Shown here one piece after another: positions 7,534-16,623 of a DNA stretch of 45,666 nucleotides (position 1 is its first letter; each line of letters begins with the position of its first letter). This stretch comes from Thermoanaerobaculia bacterium (GTDB taxonomy: Bacteria; Acidobacteriota; Thermoanaerobaculia; Multivoradales; JAGPDF01), in NCBI GenBank assembly GCA_018057705.1, contig JAGPDF010000034.1, forward strand, positions 1 through 45,666, given 5' to 3'. The notes beneath the pieces were generated by a model. It worked only from the letters and a program-made list of their open reading frames with translations. It made no database searches and had not been told where the DNA came from. The translations under genes were made by a program, and so were the position numbers.

Positions 7534-8688
7534 ATGAACTTCGACATTCTGGCCCGCGACGGCGGTGCCCGGCGCGGGCGGCTCGACACCGCCCGAGGTG
7601 CGATCGACACCCCGGGTTTCATGCCCGTAGGCACCCTCGGCGCGGTCAAAGGTCTGACGCCGCAGGAGTTGGAAGCCACCGGGGCGCAGGTGATGCTGGC
7701 GAACCTCTATCACCTCTCGCTGCGGCCAGGGATCGGGACCCTCGAGCGCGCCGGCGGCCTGCACCGCTTCACCGGCTGGAACCGGCCGATTCTGACCGAC
7801 AGCGGAGGCTTCCAGGTGTTCTCCCTGGCCGCGTTGCGCAAAGTCGACGAGCACGGCGTGCGCTTCCGCAGTCACCTCGACGGTTCCCTCCTCGAGCTCA
7901 CGCCCGAAGGCGTCGTCGCGGCGCAGGAGGCCATCGGCGTCGATATCGCGATGGTGCTCGACGAGTGCCCCCCCTGGCCGGTGACCGAGTCGGTCGCCGC
8001 CGCGGCCCTCGCCCGGACGCTGCGCTGGGCAGAGCGCTCGATTGCGGCGCGGACGACCGGCGCGACAGCACTCTTCGGGATCGTTCAGGGGAGCAGCTTT
8101 CGTCACCTGCGGGAAGCTTCGGCGGCGGCGCTCTCGCAGCTGCCCTTCGACGGCTACGCGATCGGCGGGGTCAGCGTGGGCGAGCCGCTCGGGCCCCGCC
8201 GGGCGGCGATCGAGTGGACGACGCCCGGCCTGCCGGAGGCCAAAGTGCGCTACCTCATGGGGGTCGGCACGATTCCCGACATGTTGCATGCCATCTCCCA
8301 TGGCGTCGATCTCTTCGACTGCGTGCTGCCGGCGAGAAACGGCCGCCACGGCCTGCTCTACACCCGCGAGGGGGCGCTGCGGATCAAGAACGCCCGTTTC
8401 CGGGACGACGCCGCGCCGCTCGATCCCGAGTGCGGCTGCCCCGTCTGCAGCCGCCTCTCGCGGGCCTTCCTGCACCATCTTTTCCGCTCCGGTGAGCTGT
8501 CCGCGGCCGTCTACGGCACCATTCACAATCTGCGCGTATTCCTTGACTTCATGGGGGAAGCGAGAGAAGCTATTGCGGCTTTTCGGGTAGCGGACCTGGC
8601 CCGCAGATGGACCAGTCGCTCCGCCGACGAACACCGATCCGAGAATTCTGTGGCGGTGGAGAGCCAGGAGCCGCGCTCGCGGTCGTGA
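7534..8688 (+). CDS. tgt: Queuine tRNA-guanosine(34) transglycosylase
   Basis: Tgt exchanges guanine-34 for preQ1 in the anticodon of GUN tRNAs, a step in queuosine synthesis. The 384-residue protein shows the substrate-binding DSGGFQVFSL with the first catalytic Asp and DECPPWP. It also has GIVQG, YAIGGVSVGEP, the nucleophile segment DLFDCVLPARNGRHG, and the zinc site CGCPVC with a downstream His (LHHLF). The ATG at 7534 gives the family's normal N-terminus (FDILARDGGARRG). An in-frame start about 200 bases upstream would overlap lolA and is rejected. The last 30 residues are unusual, charged and Ser-rich, beyond the family core. The neighbours downstream are yajC-secDF, a common bacterial order. 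Confidence 0.95.
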   Translation: MNFDILARDGGARRGRLDTARGAIDTPGFMPVGTLGAVKGLTPQELEATGAQVMLANLYHLSLRPGIGTLERAGGLHRFTGWNRPILTDSGGFQVFSLAALRKVDEHGVRFRSHLDGSLLELTPEGVVAAQEAIGVDIAMVLDECPPWPVTESVAAAALARTLRWAERSIAARTTGATALFGIVQGSSFRHLREASAAALSQLPFDGYAIGGVSVGEPLGPRRAAIEWTTPGLPEAKVRYLMGVGTIPDMLHAISHGVDLFDCVLPARNGRHGLLYTREGALRIKNARFRDDAAPLDPECGCPVCSRLSRAFLHHLFRSGELSAAVYGTIHNLRVFLDFMGEAREAIAAFRVADLARRWTSRSADEHRSENSVAVESQEPRSRS

Positions 8689-8758
8689 GTCGGCGCGCGC
8701 CTGGCGGGGGCAAGACGACATTCAGTAGCTGCACGGAATCGAACTCGGGAGTCGAGAA

Positions 8759-9097
8759 ATGTTGCAGATCATTCAATGGCCGAGTGCAGGGACCCTGCTG
8801 GCCCAGGCGCAGACTCAGAATCCGCTCGTCTCTCTGGTGCCGATCTTCCTCGTCTTCGGCATCTTCTACTTTCTGCTGCTTGCGCCGATGCGCAAGCGCC
8901 AGAAGGCCCTGCAGAAGGTGGTCGAGGGCCTGAAGCGCGGCGACAAGGTGGTGACCAACGGCGGGCTGATCGGCGAGATCGCCGCAGTCGAGGATCGTGT
9001 CGTCCATCTCAAGCTCGGTGAGAACGTCAAGGTGCGGGTGTTGAAGTCCGCCATCGCAGGCCTCGAGGGCAGCGCCGAACCGGAGGTCACCAAGTGA
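8759..9097 (+). CDS. yajC: Preprotein translocase subunit YajC
   Basis: YajC is a small inner-membrane partner of the SecDF accessory complex. The 112-residue product has one membrane helix (about residues 24-43, VSLVPIFLVFGIFYFLLL), then the family motif PMRKRQK, and the cytoplasmic DKVVTNGGLIGEI segment. A GGGAG ribosome site precedes the ATG. The gene ends in GTGA shared with the secD start, so the two are translationally coupled. The order tgt-yajC-secD-secF is widely conserved. Confidence 0.95.
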   Translation: MLQIIQWPSAGTLLAQAQTQNPLVSLVPIFLVFGIFYFLLLAPMRKRQKALQKVVEGLKRGDKVVTNGGLIGEIAAVEDRVVHLKLGENVKVRVLKSAIAGLEGSAEPEVTK

Positions 9098-10677
9098 ACA
9101 GGGGACTGCTCATCAAGGGCGGCTTCATCGTGCTTCTCGCAGCGCTCTCGCTGCTCGCCTTCTATCCGCCGAAGGACAAGCTCAATCTCGGTCTCGACCT
9201 TCAGGGCGGCATCCATCTGGTGCTCAAGGTCGAAACCCAGGATGCCGTTCGCGCCGAGACCGACAAGGACATGGAGGTCCTGCGACGCGAGATCGCCGAC
9301 GGCGGCGTCTCATCCGTGGCGACCTCGCGCGTCACCGACACCACCTTCGAAGTGACCGGAGTCCCGCCCGAGAAGGACGCCGTGCTCAACAAGGCCGCCA
9401 ACGACTACCTCACGTCGCAGCGTTGGGACTGGAGCCGCCAGGGCAGCCGGACGGTCTTCACGATGACCTCGATCAACGAGCGCGCCGTGCGCAATCTCGC
9501 GGTCGAACAGGCCAAGCTCACGATCGACAACCGGGTCAACCAGTACGGCGTCGCCGAGCCGGTGATTGCGCGCCAGGGTCTCGAGGGCGACCGCATCGTC
9601 GTTCAGCTCCCTGGTGTCGACGATCCGGAGCGTGTCAAGCGACTGATCAAGAGCACCGCCTTCCTCGAATTCCGCCTGACCGAGTATCCGCCCGCGGGCG
9701 GCTCCGGCGTGGCGACGCGGGACGAGATCCTCGGCCGCTACGGTGGCAGCCTCCCGGCCGACATCGAGATCATGGCGCAGGATCAGCGAGACGATCAGGG
9801 CCGGATCCTCGGGCAGTCCTACTACGCCGTGCAGAAGCGCCAGGTGATCACCGGGCGCGAGTTGAAGTCGGCCAACGTCTCTTCGGGCCAGTTCAACCAG
9901 CCGGTGGTGGCCTTCCATCTCAACGCCGATGGCGCGCGCCGGTTCGGCGACGCGACCGGAGCGAACGTCGGTCGAGGGCTCGCGATCATCCTCGACAACC
10001 GCGTGGTGTCGGCGCCGGTGATCAACTCGCGCATCACCGACTCCGGCATCATCGAGGGCAACTTCAGCCAACAGGAGGTGCAGGACCTCGTGACGACGCT
10101 GCGCTCCGGCGCGCTGCCGGCCGGGATCACCTACCTCGAGGACCGGACGGTCGGACCGTCGCTCGGGCAGGACTCGATCGAGTCGAGCATGAAGGCGGGA
10201 ATGCTCAGCATGCTGTGCGTCGTCCTGACCATGTTGATCGTCTACAGGTTGAGCGGCGTCAACGCCCTGGTCGCGCTGGCGCTCAACGTCCTGCTTCTCT
10301 TCGGCGCCCTGTCCTATTTCGGCGCTACGCTGACCCTTCCCGGCATCGCCGGAATCGTGCTCTCGATCGCCATGGCGGTCGACGCCAACGTCCTCATCTT
10401 CGAGCGCATCAAGGAGGAGATGAAGGTCGGCAAGACCGTTCGCGCGGCGATCGACGCCGGCTTCCACAACGCGCTGTCGTCGATCCTGGACTCGAACATC
10501 ACGACTCTGATTGCCGCCCTCTTCCTCTTCCAGTTCGGCACCGGGCCGATCCGGGGTTTCGCGGTGACGCTCTCGGTCGGCATCCTCGGAACCCTCTTCT
10601 GCGCGATCTTCGTCAGCCGGTTCCTTTTCGACCTCGTGTACACGCCGGCCCGCAAGTCTCAGTCGATCTCGATCTAG
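9094..10677 (+). CDS. secD: Protein translocase subunit SecD
   Basis: SecD works with SecF as a proton-driven motor that helps pull proteins out of SecYEG on the periplasmic side. The 527-residue protein has an N-terminal helix, the conserved LGLDLQGGIHL, and a long periplasmic P1 domain (about residues 40-350) with VVQLPGV and LTEYP. Five further membrane helices follow, with the RND-type GIAGIVLSIAMAVDANVLIFERIKEE. The motif ending in DANVLIFERI carries the Asp needed for proton flow in this family. It starts with GTG overlapping the yajC stop. It is followed by secF after 36 bases. Confidence 0.96.
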   Translation: MNRGLLIKGGFIVLLAALSLLAFYPPKDKLNLGLDLQGGIHLVLKVETQDAVRAETDKDMEVLRREIADGGVSSVATSRVTDTTFEVTGVPPEKDAVLNKAANDYLTSQRWDWSRQGSRTVFTMTSINERAVRNLAVEQAKLTIDNRVNQYGVAEPVIARQGLEGDRIVVQLPGVDDPERVKRLIKSTAFLEFRLTEYPPAGGSGVATRDEILGRYGGSLPADIEIMAQDQRDDQGRILGQSYYAVQKRQVITGRELKSANVSSGQFNQPVVAFHLNADGARRFGDATGANVGRGLAIILDNRVVSAPVINSRITDSGIIEGNFSQQEVQDLVTTLRSGALPAGITYLEDRTVGPSLGQDSIESSMKAGMLSMLCVVLTMLIVYRLSGVNALVALALNVLLLFGALSYFGATLTLPGIAGIVLSIAMAVDANVLIFERIKEEMKVGKTVRAAIDAGFHNALSSILDSNITTLIAALFLFQFGTGPIRGFAVTLSVGILGTLFCAIFVSRFLFDLVYTPARKSQSISI

Positions 10678-10713
10678 GAACGCTCGCCCGGAACCGCAGA
10701 CAGGAGCCAGGGA

Positions 10714-11913
10714 ATGGATTTTCTTCGCAATACCAACATCGATTTCATGAAGTACCGGAAGTTCTTCATCGGATTTTCCCTCGCGGTCATGGTCGTGGGC
10801 GCCGTCGCGGTCTTTTTTCTCGGCAAGTTGAACATGGGGATCGACTTCGTCGGCGGAACGCAGCTGACGCTCAAGTTCGCGGCGGAGCCGGATGTCCCCG
10901 AGCTGCGGGACATCCTCGCCCGCGCCGGCCTCAAGGACAGCCAGATCCAGCGCTTCGGCAAGACCGGCGACCACGAGATCCTCGTCCGCAATCCGATTCT
11001 CGAAGGCACCGAAGAGGGCGCCGCGACGCAGATTCTCGAAGCACTCTCGCAGCACTACAATCAGGCGGCCTCGGGCGCCGACCTGAACCAGATCGGCACG
11101 GGCTCGATCTCGCAGCTGCTCGTGGCGGCGAACCCGGACGGAGTCACCGGTGAGCCCGAGGCCGTGGCCGCGCACTACACCGCGGTCGCAGAGTCGATCA
11201 TGGCGGTGCGCAAGAAGGCGGCGATCTTCCGGTCGTGGGACGAGGTGGCGGCCATTCCCGGAGTCTCGGGCAAGTCCTTCGAGGCCCTGAAGTCCTCCGC
11301 TTCGATCGGCAAGTTCTCGCCGCTCGCGATCGAGAACGTCGGTCCCCAGGTCGGCTCGGAGCTTCGCCGGCGCGGCTTCCTCGCCGTCATCGGCGCCCTC
11401 ATCGGCATGCTGATCTACATCTGGATCCGCTTCGAGCTGCGCTTCGCGATCGGTGCCACCATGGCGAGCATCCACGATGTGCTCATCACCCTCGGTCTCT
11501 ACGCCTTCATGGGCTACGAGTTCAACCTGACCACGATCGCCGCCTTCCTGACGCTCATCGGCTACTCGGTGAACGACACCGTGGTGACCTTCGACCGCGT
11601 GCGCGAGAACATGCAGAAGCACCGCGGGCGCAACCTCCTCAAGGTGCTGAACAGCAGCCTGAACCAGATGCTCTCCCGGACCCTGCTCACCGGTGGAACG
11701 ACCATCCTCGCCTCGCTGATGCTCTTCCTGTTCGGTGGCGACGTCATCAAGGGCTTCTCGTTCATCATGCTCTCGGGCATCATCATCGGCACCTATTCGT
11801 CGATCTACATCGCGAGCCCCTTCGCCCTGCTCTGGGAGCAGTGGTTCGGCAGCGGTGGCCGCGAGTCGAGCGCGACAGGCGAGCCGAAGCCCGCGCCGTC
11901 GAAGACACGTTGA
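10714..11913 (+). CDS. secF: Protein translocase subunit SecF
   Basis: SecF pairs with SecD in the Sec translocon accessory complex. The 399-residue protein has helix 1 (about residues 18-38), the signature MGIDFVGGTQLTLKF, and a periplasmic domain of about 170 residues that is longer than usual for SecF (typical total 300-330). Helices 2-6 include TLIGYSVNDTVVTFDRVREN. An AGGAG ribosome site lies 8 bases before the ATG. The C-terminal tail is Pro/Ser/Lys-rich and probably disordered. The extra periplasmic length, around residues 85-200, is the only unusual trait. Confidence 0.95.
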   Translation: MDFLRNTNIDFMKYRKFFIGFSLAVMVVGAVAVFFLGKLNMGIDFVGGTQLTLKFAAEPDVPELRDILARAGLKDSQIQRFGKTGDHEILVRNPILEGTEEGAATQILEALSQHYNQAASGADLNQIGTGSISQLLVAANPDGVTGEPEAVAAHYTAVAESIMAVRKKAAIFRSWDEVAAIPGVSGKSFEALKSSASIGKFSPLAIENVGPQVGSELRRRGFLAVIGALIGMLIYIWIRFELRFAIGATMASIHDVLITLGLYAFMGYEFNLTTIAAFLTLIGYSVNDTVVTFDRVRENMQKHRGRNLLKVLNSSLNQMLSRTLLTGGTTILASLMLFLFGGDVIKGFSFIMLSGIIIGTYSSIYIASPFALLWEQWFGSGGRESSATGEPKPAPSKTR

Positions 11914-11956
11914 TCCCCGCCGTCCCGGCCGCCCCGGCGCCGCGGCGGCCAGACCC

Positions 11957-11962
11957 TATAAT
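11957..11962 (+). promoter_or_regulatory. Consensus -10 TATAAT upstream of rel/spoT
   Basis: A perfect TATAAT lies 38 bases before the ATG of the stringent-response gene, in otherwise very GC-rich sequence. No clear -35 is found 16-18 bases upstream. It would give a leader of about 30 bases and would separate this gene from the sec operon. Confidence 0.45.
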
Positions 11963-12000
11963 CGGCAGATAGGTCGCGCCCGCGCGACCTGTCCTCTCCG

Positions 12001-14238
12001 ATGCCCGACCTCCGCAAGCGGCCACCCGCGCCGCCGGTTTCGCCGCCGAAGCCTCCGACTTCGGCGGATCTCGCACGCCGCCTCGAGGACAACGGCCGGT
12101 TCGTCGACCGCGCCTATCTCGACCGCGTCTTCGGCTACTCGGCCGAGATGCACAAGGACCAGGTGCGGCGCTCCGGCGAACCGTACATGACCCATCCGGC
12201 GAGCGTCGCCTGGCTGCTCGCTGACCTGCGGTTCGACCAGACCTGCGTCGCCGTGGGACTTCTGCACGACGTGCTCGAGGACACGCTGACCACGCTCGAG
12301 GTCCTCCAAGGCGAGTTCGGCCCCGAGATCGCCGAGCTCGTCGACGGCGTGACCAAGATCGGGCGCCACTCCTACGTGCGCAAGGACGAGGCGCAGGCGG
12401 AGACTTTCCGCAAGATGATCCTGGCCTCGGCCAAGGACGTGCGGGTCATTCTGGTCAAGCTCGCCGATCGCCTGCACAACATGATGACCCTGGACGCGAT
12501 GGCGCCAGAGGCCCGGCGCCGGATCTCGCAGGAGACGCTCGAGATCTACGCGCCGCTCGCCAACCGGCTCGGCATGGCGAAGGTCAAGGGGGACCTCGAG
12601 GATCTCGCGTTCTACTACCTCTATCCGCTGCAGTTCGCCTCGCTCAAGACCAGCCTCGACGAGAAGCTGAAAGTCGGACGGGGCACGATCGAGAAGCTCC
12701 GGGAGCGCCTGGTGAGCAGCCTGGCCGAGGCCGGGGTCGAGGTCGAGATCAACTTCCGCGTCAAGCGGTACTACTCGATCTACCAGAAGCTGCGGCGGCA
12801 GGAGATCGACATTTCGGAGCTCTACGACTACCTGGCGTTCCGCATCGTGACGACCAATCTGCGCGACACCTATGCGGCGCTGGGCATCGTCCACCAGAAC
12901 TGGCGGCCGATTCCAGGGCGGTTCAAGGACTACATCGCGATGCCCAAGCCGAACCTCTACCAGTCGTTGCACACGACGGTGCTGGGGCCGGCGGGACAGC
13001 CCTTCGAGGTGCAGATCCGGACACGGGAGATGGACCTCGTCGCCGAAGAGGGCATCGCCGCCCATTGGCGCTACAAGGAGGGCAAAATCAGCTCGGAAGG
13101 CGTCGACAAGAGTGTCCTCTGGCTGCGCCAACTGCTCGAGTTCCAGACCGACGTCAGTGATCCGCGTCACTTCCTCTCCGGCCTGAAGCTCGATCTCTAC
13201 CAGGACGAGGTCTACGTCTTCTCCCCGAAAGGCGACGTGCTCGCCTTTCCGCGCGACGCGATGCCGCTCGACTTCGCCTACCGCATCCACACCGACCTGG
13301 GCCATCGCTGCACGGGCGCCCGGGTCAACGGCCGTCTCGTGCCGTTGCGCACGCCGCTCAAGACCGGCGACATCGTCGAGATCCTGACGAGTCCGAGCCG
13401 CGTACCCAGCCGCGACTGGCTCTCGCTGGTCGTCACCTCGCGCGCCAAGCACAAGATCCGCCACTGGCTCAACACCCAGCAGACCGCGCAGGCCACCGAG
13501 CTCGGTCAGCGGATGCTGGAACGGGAGCTGCGGCGCTATCGCCTGAGTCCCAAGAAGGTGATCGAGAGCGCGGAGTTCCGCAAGTTGATGGAGGCGGAGG
13601 GCCTCTCCCGCCCGGAGGATCTCTACGGGCGCCTCGGATACGGCAAAGCGACGGTCGGCCAGGTAATGGCCGCGCTGCTGCCGCAGGACAAGCTCCAGGA
13701 GCCACCGAAGCCGCCGGGGCCGATCCGCAAGGCGATCGATCGAGTGCTCGCCGGCGGCAGCCAGGGGCCGATCGCGGTGCGAGGCTACGGCGATCTGCTC
13801 GCGGTTCCCGCCAAGTGCTGCCGGCCGGTGCCCGGCGACGAGATCATCGGATACATCACGCGCGGCCGCGGAGTCTCCGTGCATTCCGTGGACTGCCCGA
13901 ACGTGAAGAACCTGCTCTACAACGCCGAGCGCGAGATTGAGGTCGCGTGGGCGAGTCAGGACAAGGGGCTCTATCCGGTCTCGCTGCTCATCGAGACCGA
14001 GGACAGGCCGGGGATGCTCGCCCGCCTGACCGAGGCGATCGCCCGTTTCGAGGCCAACATCCGGCAGATCGAGGCCGACACGGCGCGTCCGGGGCGCGGC
14101 TCGATCGAGGTCGTGATCGAGGTCTCCAATCGCGCCCACTTCGAGCGCATACGCCAGGCGGTGCGCAATCTGCCGGGAGTGCTGGAAGTCACGCGCCGGA
14201 TGGCGGGCGCGACGAAAGCCGGAGAAGACGCCTTCTGA
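12001..14238 (+). CDS. Bifunctional (p)ppGpp synthetase/hydrolase (Rel/Spo)
   Basis: A long RelA/SpoT homologue of 745 residues that makes and degrades the alarmone (p)ppGpp. The N-terminal HD hydrolase domain is intact, with HDVLEDT at residues 89-95 and LADRLHNM near 156, so hydrolase activity is expected. The synthetase domain (about 250-370) contains RVKRYYSIYQKLRR, YDYLAFRIV, RFKDYIAMPKPN, YQSLHT and FEVQIRT. A TGS domain (about 400-460), a conserved middle with the CCRPVPGD motif, and a C-terminal ACT domain (about 660-740) complete the standard layout. The synthetase loop reads PNLYQSLHT where most homologues have Gly before YQSLHT. It stands alone and converges on rpmB. A perfect -10 box lies upstream. 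Confidence 0.95.
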   Translation: MPDLRKRPPAPPVSPPKPPTSADLARRLEDNGRFVDRAYLDRVFGYSAEMHKDQVRRSGEPYMTHPASVAWLLADLRFDQTCVAVGLLHDVLEDTLTTLEVLQGEFGPEIAELVDGVTKIGRHSYVRKDEAQAETFRKMILASAKDVRVILVKLADRLHNMMTLDAMAPEARRRISQETLEIYAPLANRLGMAKVKGDLEDLAFYYLYPLQFASLKTSLDEKLKVGRGTIEKLRERLVSSLAEAGVEVEINFRVKRYYSIYQKLRRQEIDISELYDYLAFRIVTTNLRDTYAALGIVHQNWRPIPGRFKDYIAMPKPNLYQSLHTTVLGPAGQPFEVQIRTREMDLVAEEGIAAHWRYKEGKISSEGVDKSVLWLRQLLEFQTDVSDPRHFLSGLKLDLYQDEVYVFSPKGDVLAFPRDAMPLDFAYRIHTDLGHRCTGARVNGRLVPLRTPLKTGDIVEILTSPSRVPSRDWLSLVVTSRAKHKIRHWLNTQQTAQATELGQRMLERELRRYRLSPKKVIESAEFRKLMEAEGLSRPEDLYGRLGYGKATVGQVMAALLPQDKLQEPPKPPGPIRKAIDRVLAGGSQGPIAVRGYGDLLAVPAKCCRPVPGDEIIGYITRGRGVSVHSVDCPNVKNLLYNAEREIEVAWASQDKGLYPVSLLIETEDRPGMLARLTEAIARFEANIRQIEADTARPGRGSIEVVIEVSNRAHFERIRQAVRNLPGVLEVTRRMAGATKAGEDAF

Positions 14239-14246
14239 CACAGAAC

Positions 14247-14280
14247 GGGCTCCCGACCCCCGTGAGGGGAAAGGGAGCCC
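14247..14280 (+). terminator. Convergent stem-loop after rel/spoT
   Basis: GGGCTCCC (14247-14254) and GGGAGCCC (14273-14280) form a perfect 8-base stem, with an inner CCCC/GGGG match. It lies 9 bases past the stop codon. No T tract follows, so it would be a rho-assisted or simple boundary hairpin. A second hairpin (14319-14342, 9 of 10 paired) lies nearer the rpmB end and may serve that gene. Confidence 0.5.
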
Positions 14281-14356
14281 GACGTCGGATCACTGCGCCA
14301 CTGCAGCAGCGCATTGCCGCATCACCGGTTGGCCGGCGATGCAGCTCAGAATCTTC

Positions 14357-14608
14357 TCAGCTCTTGGAAGCCTTCGAAGCCGAAGCGGCCGGCTGCTCTG
14401 CGGCGACGTAGTTGCGGACCGGCGGGCGCTGCACCTTGCCGCTGCGGATGCAGCGCGCGCAGACCCGGACGCGCTTGACGGTACCGGCGATCAGCGCCTT
14501 GATGGAACGCAGGTTCGGCTCCCAGGTGCGGTTCGTGACGTTATGTGCGTGGCTGACCTTGCGGCCGTGAACCGTTCCTTTGCCGCAGATCTCGCATTGT
14601 TTGGCCAT
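14357..14608 (-). CDS. rpmB: 50S ribosomal protein L28
   Basis: L28 of the large ribosomal subunit, 83 residues. It shows MAKQCEICGKG, HAHNVTNRTWEPNL and CARCIRSGKVQRP. It is the zinc-binding (C+) form, with two Cys pairs: C5-x2-C8 and C50-x2-C53. The Ala/Ser/Lys tail after residue 68 is variable in the family. AAGAGG precedes the ATG at good distance. It is monocistronic on the minus strand. L33 or other ribosomal genes do not flank it. Confidence 0.96.
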   Translation of the reverse strand: MAKQCEICGKGTVHGRKVSHAHNVTNRTWEPNLRSIKALIAGTVKRVRVCARCIRSGKVQRPPVRNYVAAEQPAASASKASKS

Positions 14609-14649
14609 CGGATTCCTCTTGGTCTCGGGTATGGATCCAGCGAACGGTC

Positions 14650-14679
14650 ATTCTAGGCGAAGTAGGGTGGGCTCTGCAA
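14650..14679 (-). promoter_or_regulatory. Promoter for rpmB
   Basis: On the minus strand TTGCAG (14674-14679), an 18-base spacer and TAGAAT (14650-14655) are followed by a leader of about 35 bases with an AAGAGG ribosome site before the rpmB ATG at 14608. Good consensus match in GC-rich surroundings. Confidence 0.55.
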
Positions 14680-14775
14680 GGCGACGGAGGGTACCCTTCC
14701 ACACCGGCCAGAAGGAGGCCTTCGGCCGGCTGTGAAGTGCTGCACATGCTTCTGTGCAGCCCTGTCGCCAACCCC

Positions 14776-14804
14776 TTGACAGCTCTTGAGGTTACTGTTA
14801 CCTT
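14776..14804 (+). promoter_or_regulatory. Promoter for the pilMNOPQ operon
   Basis: A perfect TTGACA (14776-14781), a 17-base spacer and TACCTT (14799-14804) lie about 60 bases before the pilM start. This is the best sigma70-like site in the 258-base spacer between rpmB and pilM. No sigma54 GG-N10-GC site is evident. Confidence 0.55.
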
Positions 14805-14866
14805 GCCCTCAAGTTTTCGGAGTCAACGCGGTTGCTGCGCCAGCTGGCAAGGGGGTAGAAGACGCC

Positions 14867-15922
14867 GTGCTGTTCTCACGCTCGAAGGGACTCGTAGGGC
14901 TCGACATCGGCAGCTCGGCGATGAAGCTCGTCGAGCTCAAGGAGCGCAAAGGGGAGTACTCCCTGCAGCGGCTCGGCATCGAGCCCCTTTCGCCCGAAGC
15001 AATCGTCGACGGCTCGATCATGGACTCGTCCCTGGTCGTGGACGCCATCCACAAGTTGAATGACGCCACCGGCGCCACGCTCCCGAGCTATGCCACCTCG
15101 CTCTCGGGCCACTCGGTCATCATCAAGAAGATCCAGATGCCGGCGATGCCGGCCGAGGACCTGGCCGAGCAGATTCAGTGGGAGGCCGAGCAGTACATCC
15201 CATTCGACATCAACGACGTCCGGCTCGACTATGTCGTGCTCTCCGAGGGTGAGCCGGGTCGCGAGAACATGGAAGTCCTCCTCGTGGCGGTGAAGCGCGA
15301 CAAGGTCAATGACTATGTCTCGGTCATCAGTCAGGCCGGCAAGGTGCCGGTTCTGGTCGATGTCGATGCCTTCGCGCTCCAGAACGCCTACGAGGCGAAC
15401 TACGACCTCGACCCGCTCAAGGTGGTGGCGCTGGTCAATATGGGAGCGAGCGTCACCAACATCAACATCCTGGCGCGCGGCCAGACCGCTTTCTGGCGCG
15501 ACATCTCGTTCGGCGGCAATCAGTTCACCGAGTCGCTGCAGCGCGAGTTCAACCTCTCCTTCGATCAGGCGGAGCGCCTGAAGCGCGGCCAGGCCGTGGA
15601 CCGCTACGGTCCCTCGGATGCCCGCCCGGTGCTCGATCAGGTCTCCACGGAGATGGCGTCCGAGATCCAGAAGACGTTCGACTTCTTCGCCGCGACCTCT
15701 TCGGAAGGTCCGGTCGACGAGATCGTCCTCTCCGGCGGCTGCGCCCTGACGCCCAACCTGCAGCAGGTGCTGCGCGAACGCTTCGGCGTGCCGATCGAAG
15801 TCCTCGATCCGCTCCGGCGTGTCCACTTCCGCGAGGCCGATTTCGACCGCGACTGGTTGAAGTCGATCTCGCCCATGCTCGCCGTCGCCGTCGGCCTGGC
15901 GATCCGCAAGATGGGGGGCTAG
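14867..15922 (+). CDS. pilM: Type IV pilus assembly protein PilM
   Basis: PilM is the cytoplasmic actin-like ATPase that binds the N-terminus of PilN and links the pilus motor to the alignment complex. The 351-residue product shows the actin-fold phosphate loops GLDIGSSAMKLVEL and VNMGASVTNINIL and the adenosine motif LSGGCALTPNL. I chose the GTG at 14867 because LFSRSKGLVGLDIG is the normal N-terminus. An in-frame ATG at 14786 would add 27 unrelated residues and overlap the promoter. It is the first gene of pilMNOPQ, 5 bases before pilN. Confidence 0.93.
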   Translation: MLFSRSKGLVGLDIGSSAMKLVELKERKGEYSLQRLGIEPLSPEAIVDGSIMDSSLVVDAIHKLNDATGATLPSYATSLSGHSVIIKKIQMPAMPAEDLAEQIQWEAEQYIPFDINDVRLDYVVLSEGEPGRENMEVLLVAVKRDKVNDYVSVISQAGKVPVLVDVDAFALQNAYEANYDLDPLKVVALVNMGASVTNINILARGQTAFWRDISFGGNQFTESLQREFNLSFDQAERLKRGQAVDRYGPSDARPVLDQVSTEMASEIQKTFDFFAATSSEGPVDEIVLSGGCALTPNLQQVLRERFGVPIEVLDPLRRVHFREADFDRDWLKSISPMLAVAVGLAIRKMGG

Positions 15923-15927
15923 ACGAG

Positions 15928-16617
15928 ATGATCAAGATCAATCTCCTTGCCGAAGGCAAGCGCCCCGTCGTCGCGCGCAAGGCCCGCTCCCCATTGGGTG
16001 TCGGCGGCGGCGCGGCGGACACCGGCAATCTCCTGCTCGCCGGTGGCCTCGTCATCGGCCTGCTCGCGGGTGGCGGCTGGTTCTTCTGGGCGCAGAGCCA
16101 GCTCACGAAGAAGGAAAAGGAAGTCGCCGCGGCGGAGCGCGAAGTCGAAGAGCTCAAGCAAGTGATCAAGGAAGTCGAGGACTACAAGATCAAGAAGGCC
16201 GACCTCGAACGCAAGATCGACGTCATCAACGGCCTGAAGGCGAACCAGCGCGGGCCGGTCCAGATCATGGACCAGGTCTCGCGGGCTCTGCCGGAGTTGC
16301 TCTGGCTCAACAATCTCGATGTGACGCCGACCACGATCAACCTCAAGGGTTCGGCGTTCAACATGTCGGCTGTCGCGAATTTCATCGACAATCTCGACAA
16401 GGTCGACGAGTTCGCCGAACCGATCCTTCAGGATGCCACCCAGAAGACGGCCAAAGGGGCGCGTTCGGAGGTCTACGACTTCAAGGTCAACCTCGGCTAC
16501 TCGTTCAAGACGGCGAAGGCGCCGACCCTCACGACGGACGCGACTGCCGCGCCCGAGGGCGGGGTCGCCGCCGGTGCCGCGAAGCCGGCCACGGAACCAA
16601 AGAAGAGGGCGGAGTAA
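15928..16617 (+). CDS. pilN: Type IV pilus assembly protein PilN
   Basis: PilN is a bitopic inner-membrane protein that recruits PilM through its cytoplasmic N-terminus and dimerises with PilO in the periplasm. The 229-residue product begins MIKINLLAEG, which contains the INLL motif bound by PilM. It has one membrane helix near residues 32-53, a coiled coil (about 57-100, KEKEVAAAEREVEELK), and a ferredoxin-like domain. An Ala/Thr/Pro-rich tail ends the protein. It follows pilM by 5 bases and precedes pilO by 6. Confidence 0.93.
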   Translation: MIKINLLAEGKRPVVARKARSPLGVGGGAADTGNLLLAGGLVIGLLAGGGWFFWAQSQLTKKEKEVAAAEREVEELKQVIKEVEDYKIKKADLERKIDVINGLKANQRGPVQIMDQVSRALPELLWLNNLDVTPTTINLKGSAFNMSAVANFIDNLDKVDEFAEPILQDATQKTAKGARSEVYDFKVNLGYSFKTAKAPTLTTDATAAPEGGVAAGAAKPATEPKKRAE

Positions 16618-16623
16618 GAGACG

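Noticed and set aside
9310-11622. 770-codon minus-strand open frame over secD-secF
   Set aside because: Antisense to two conserved genes. His/Asp/Arg-rich, no family signature.
11956-14241. 761-codon minus-strand open frame over rel/spoT
   Set aside because: Antisense shadow. Would overlap the whole stringent-response gene.
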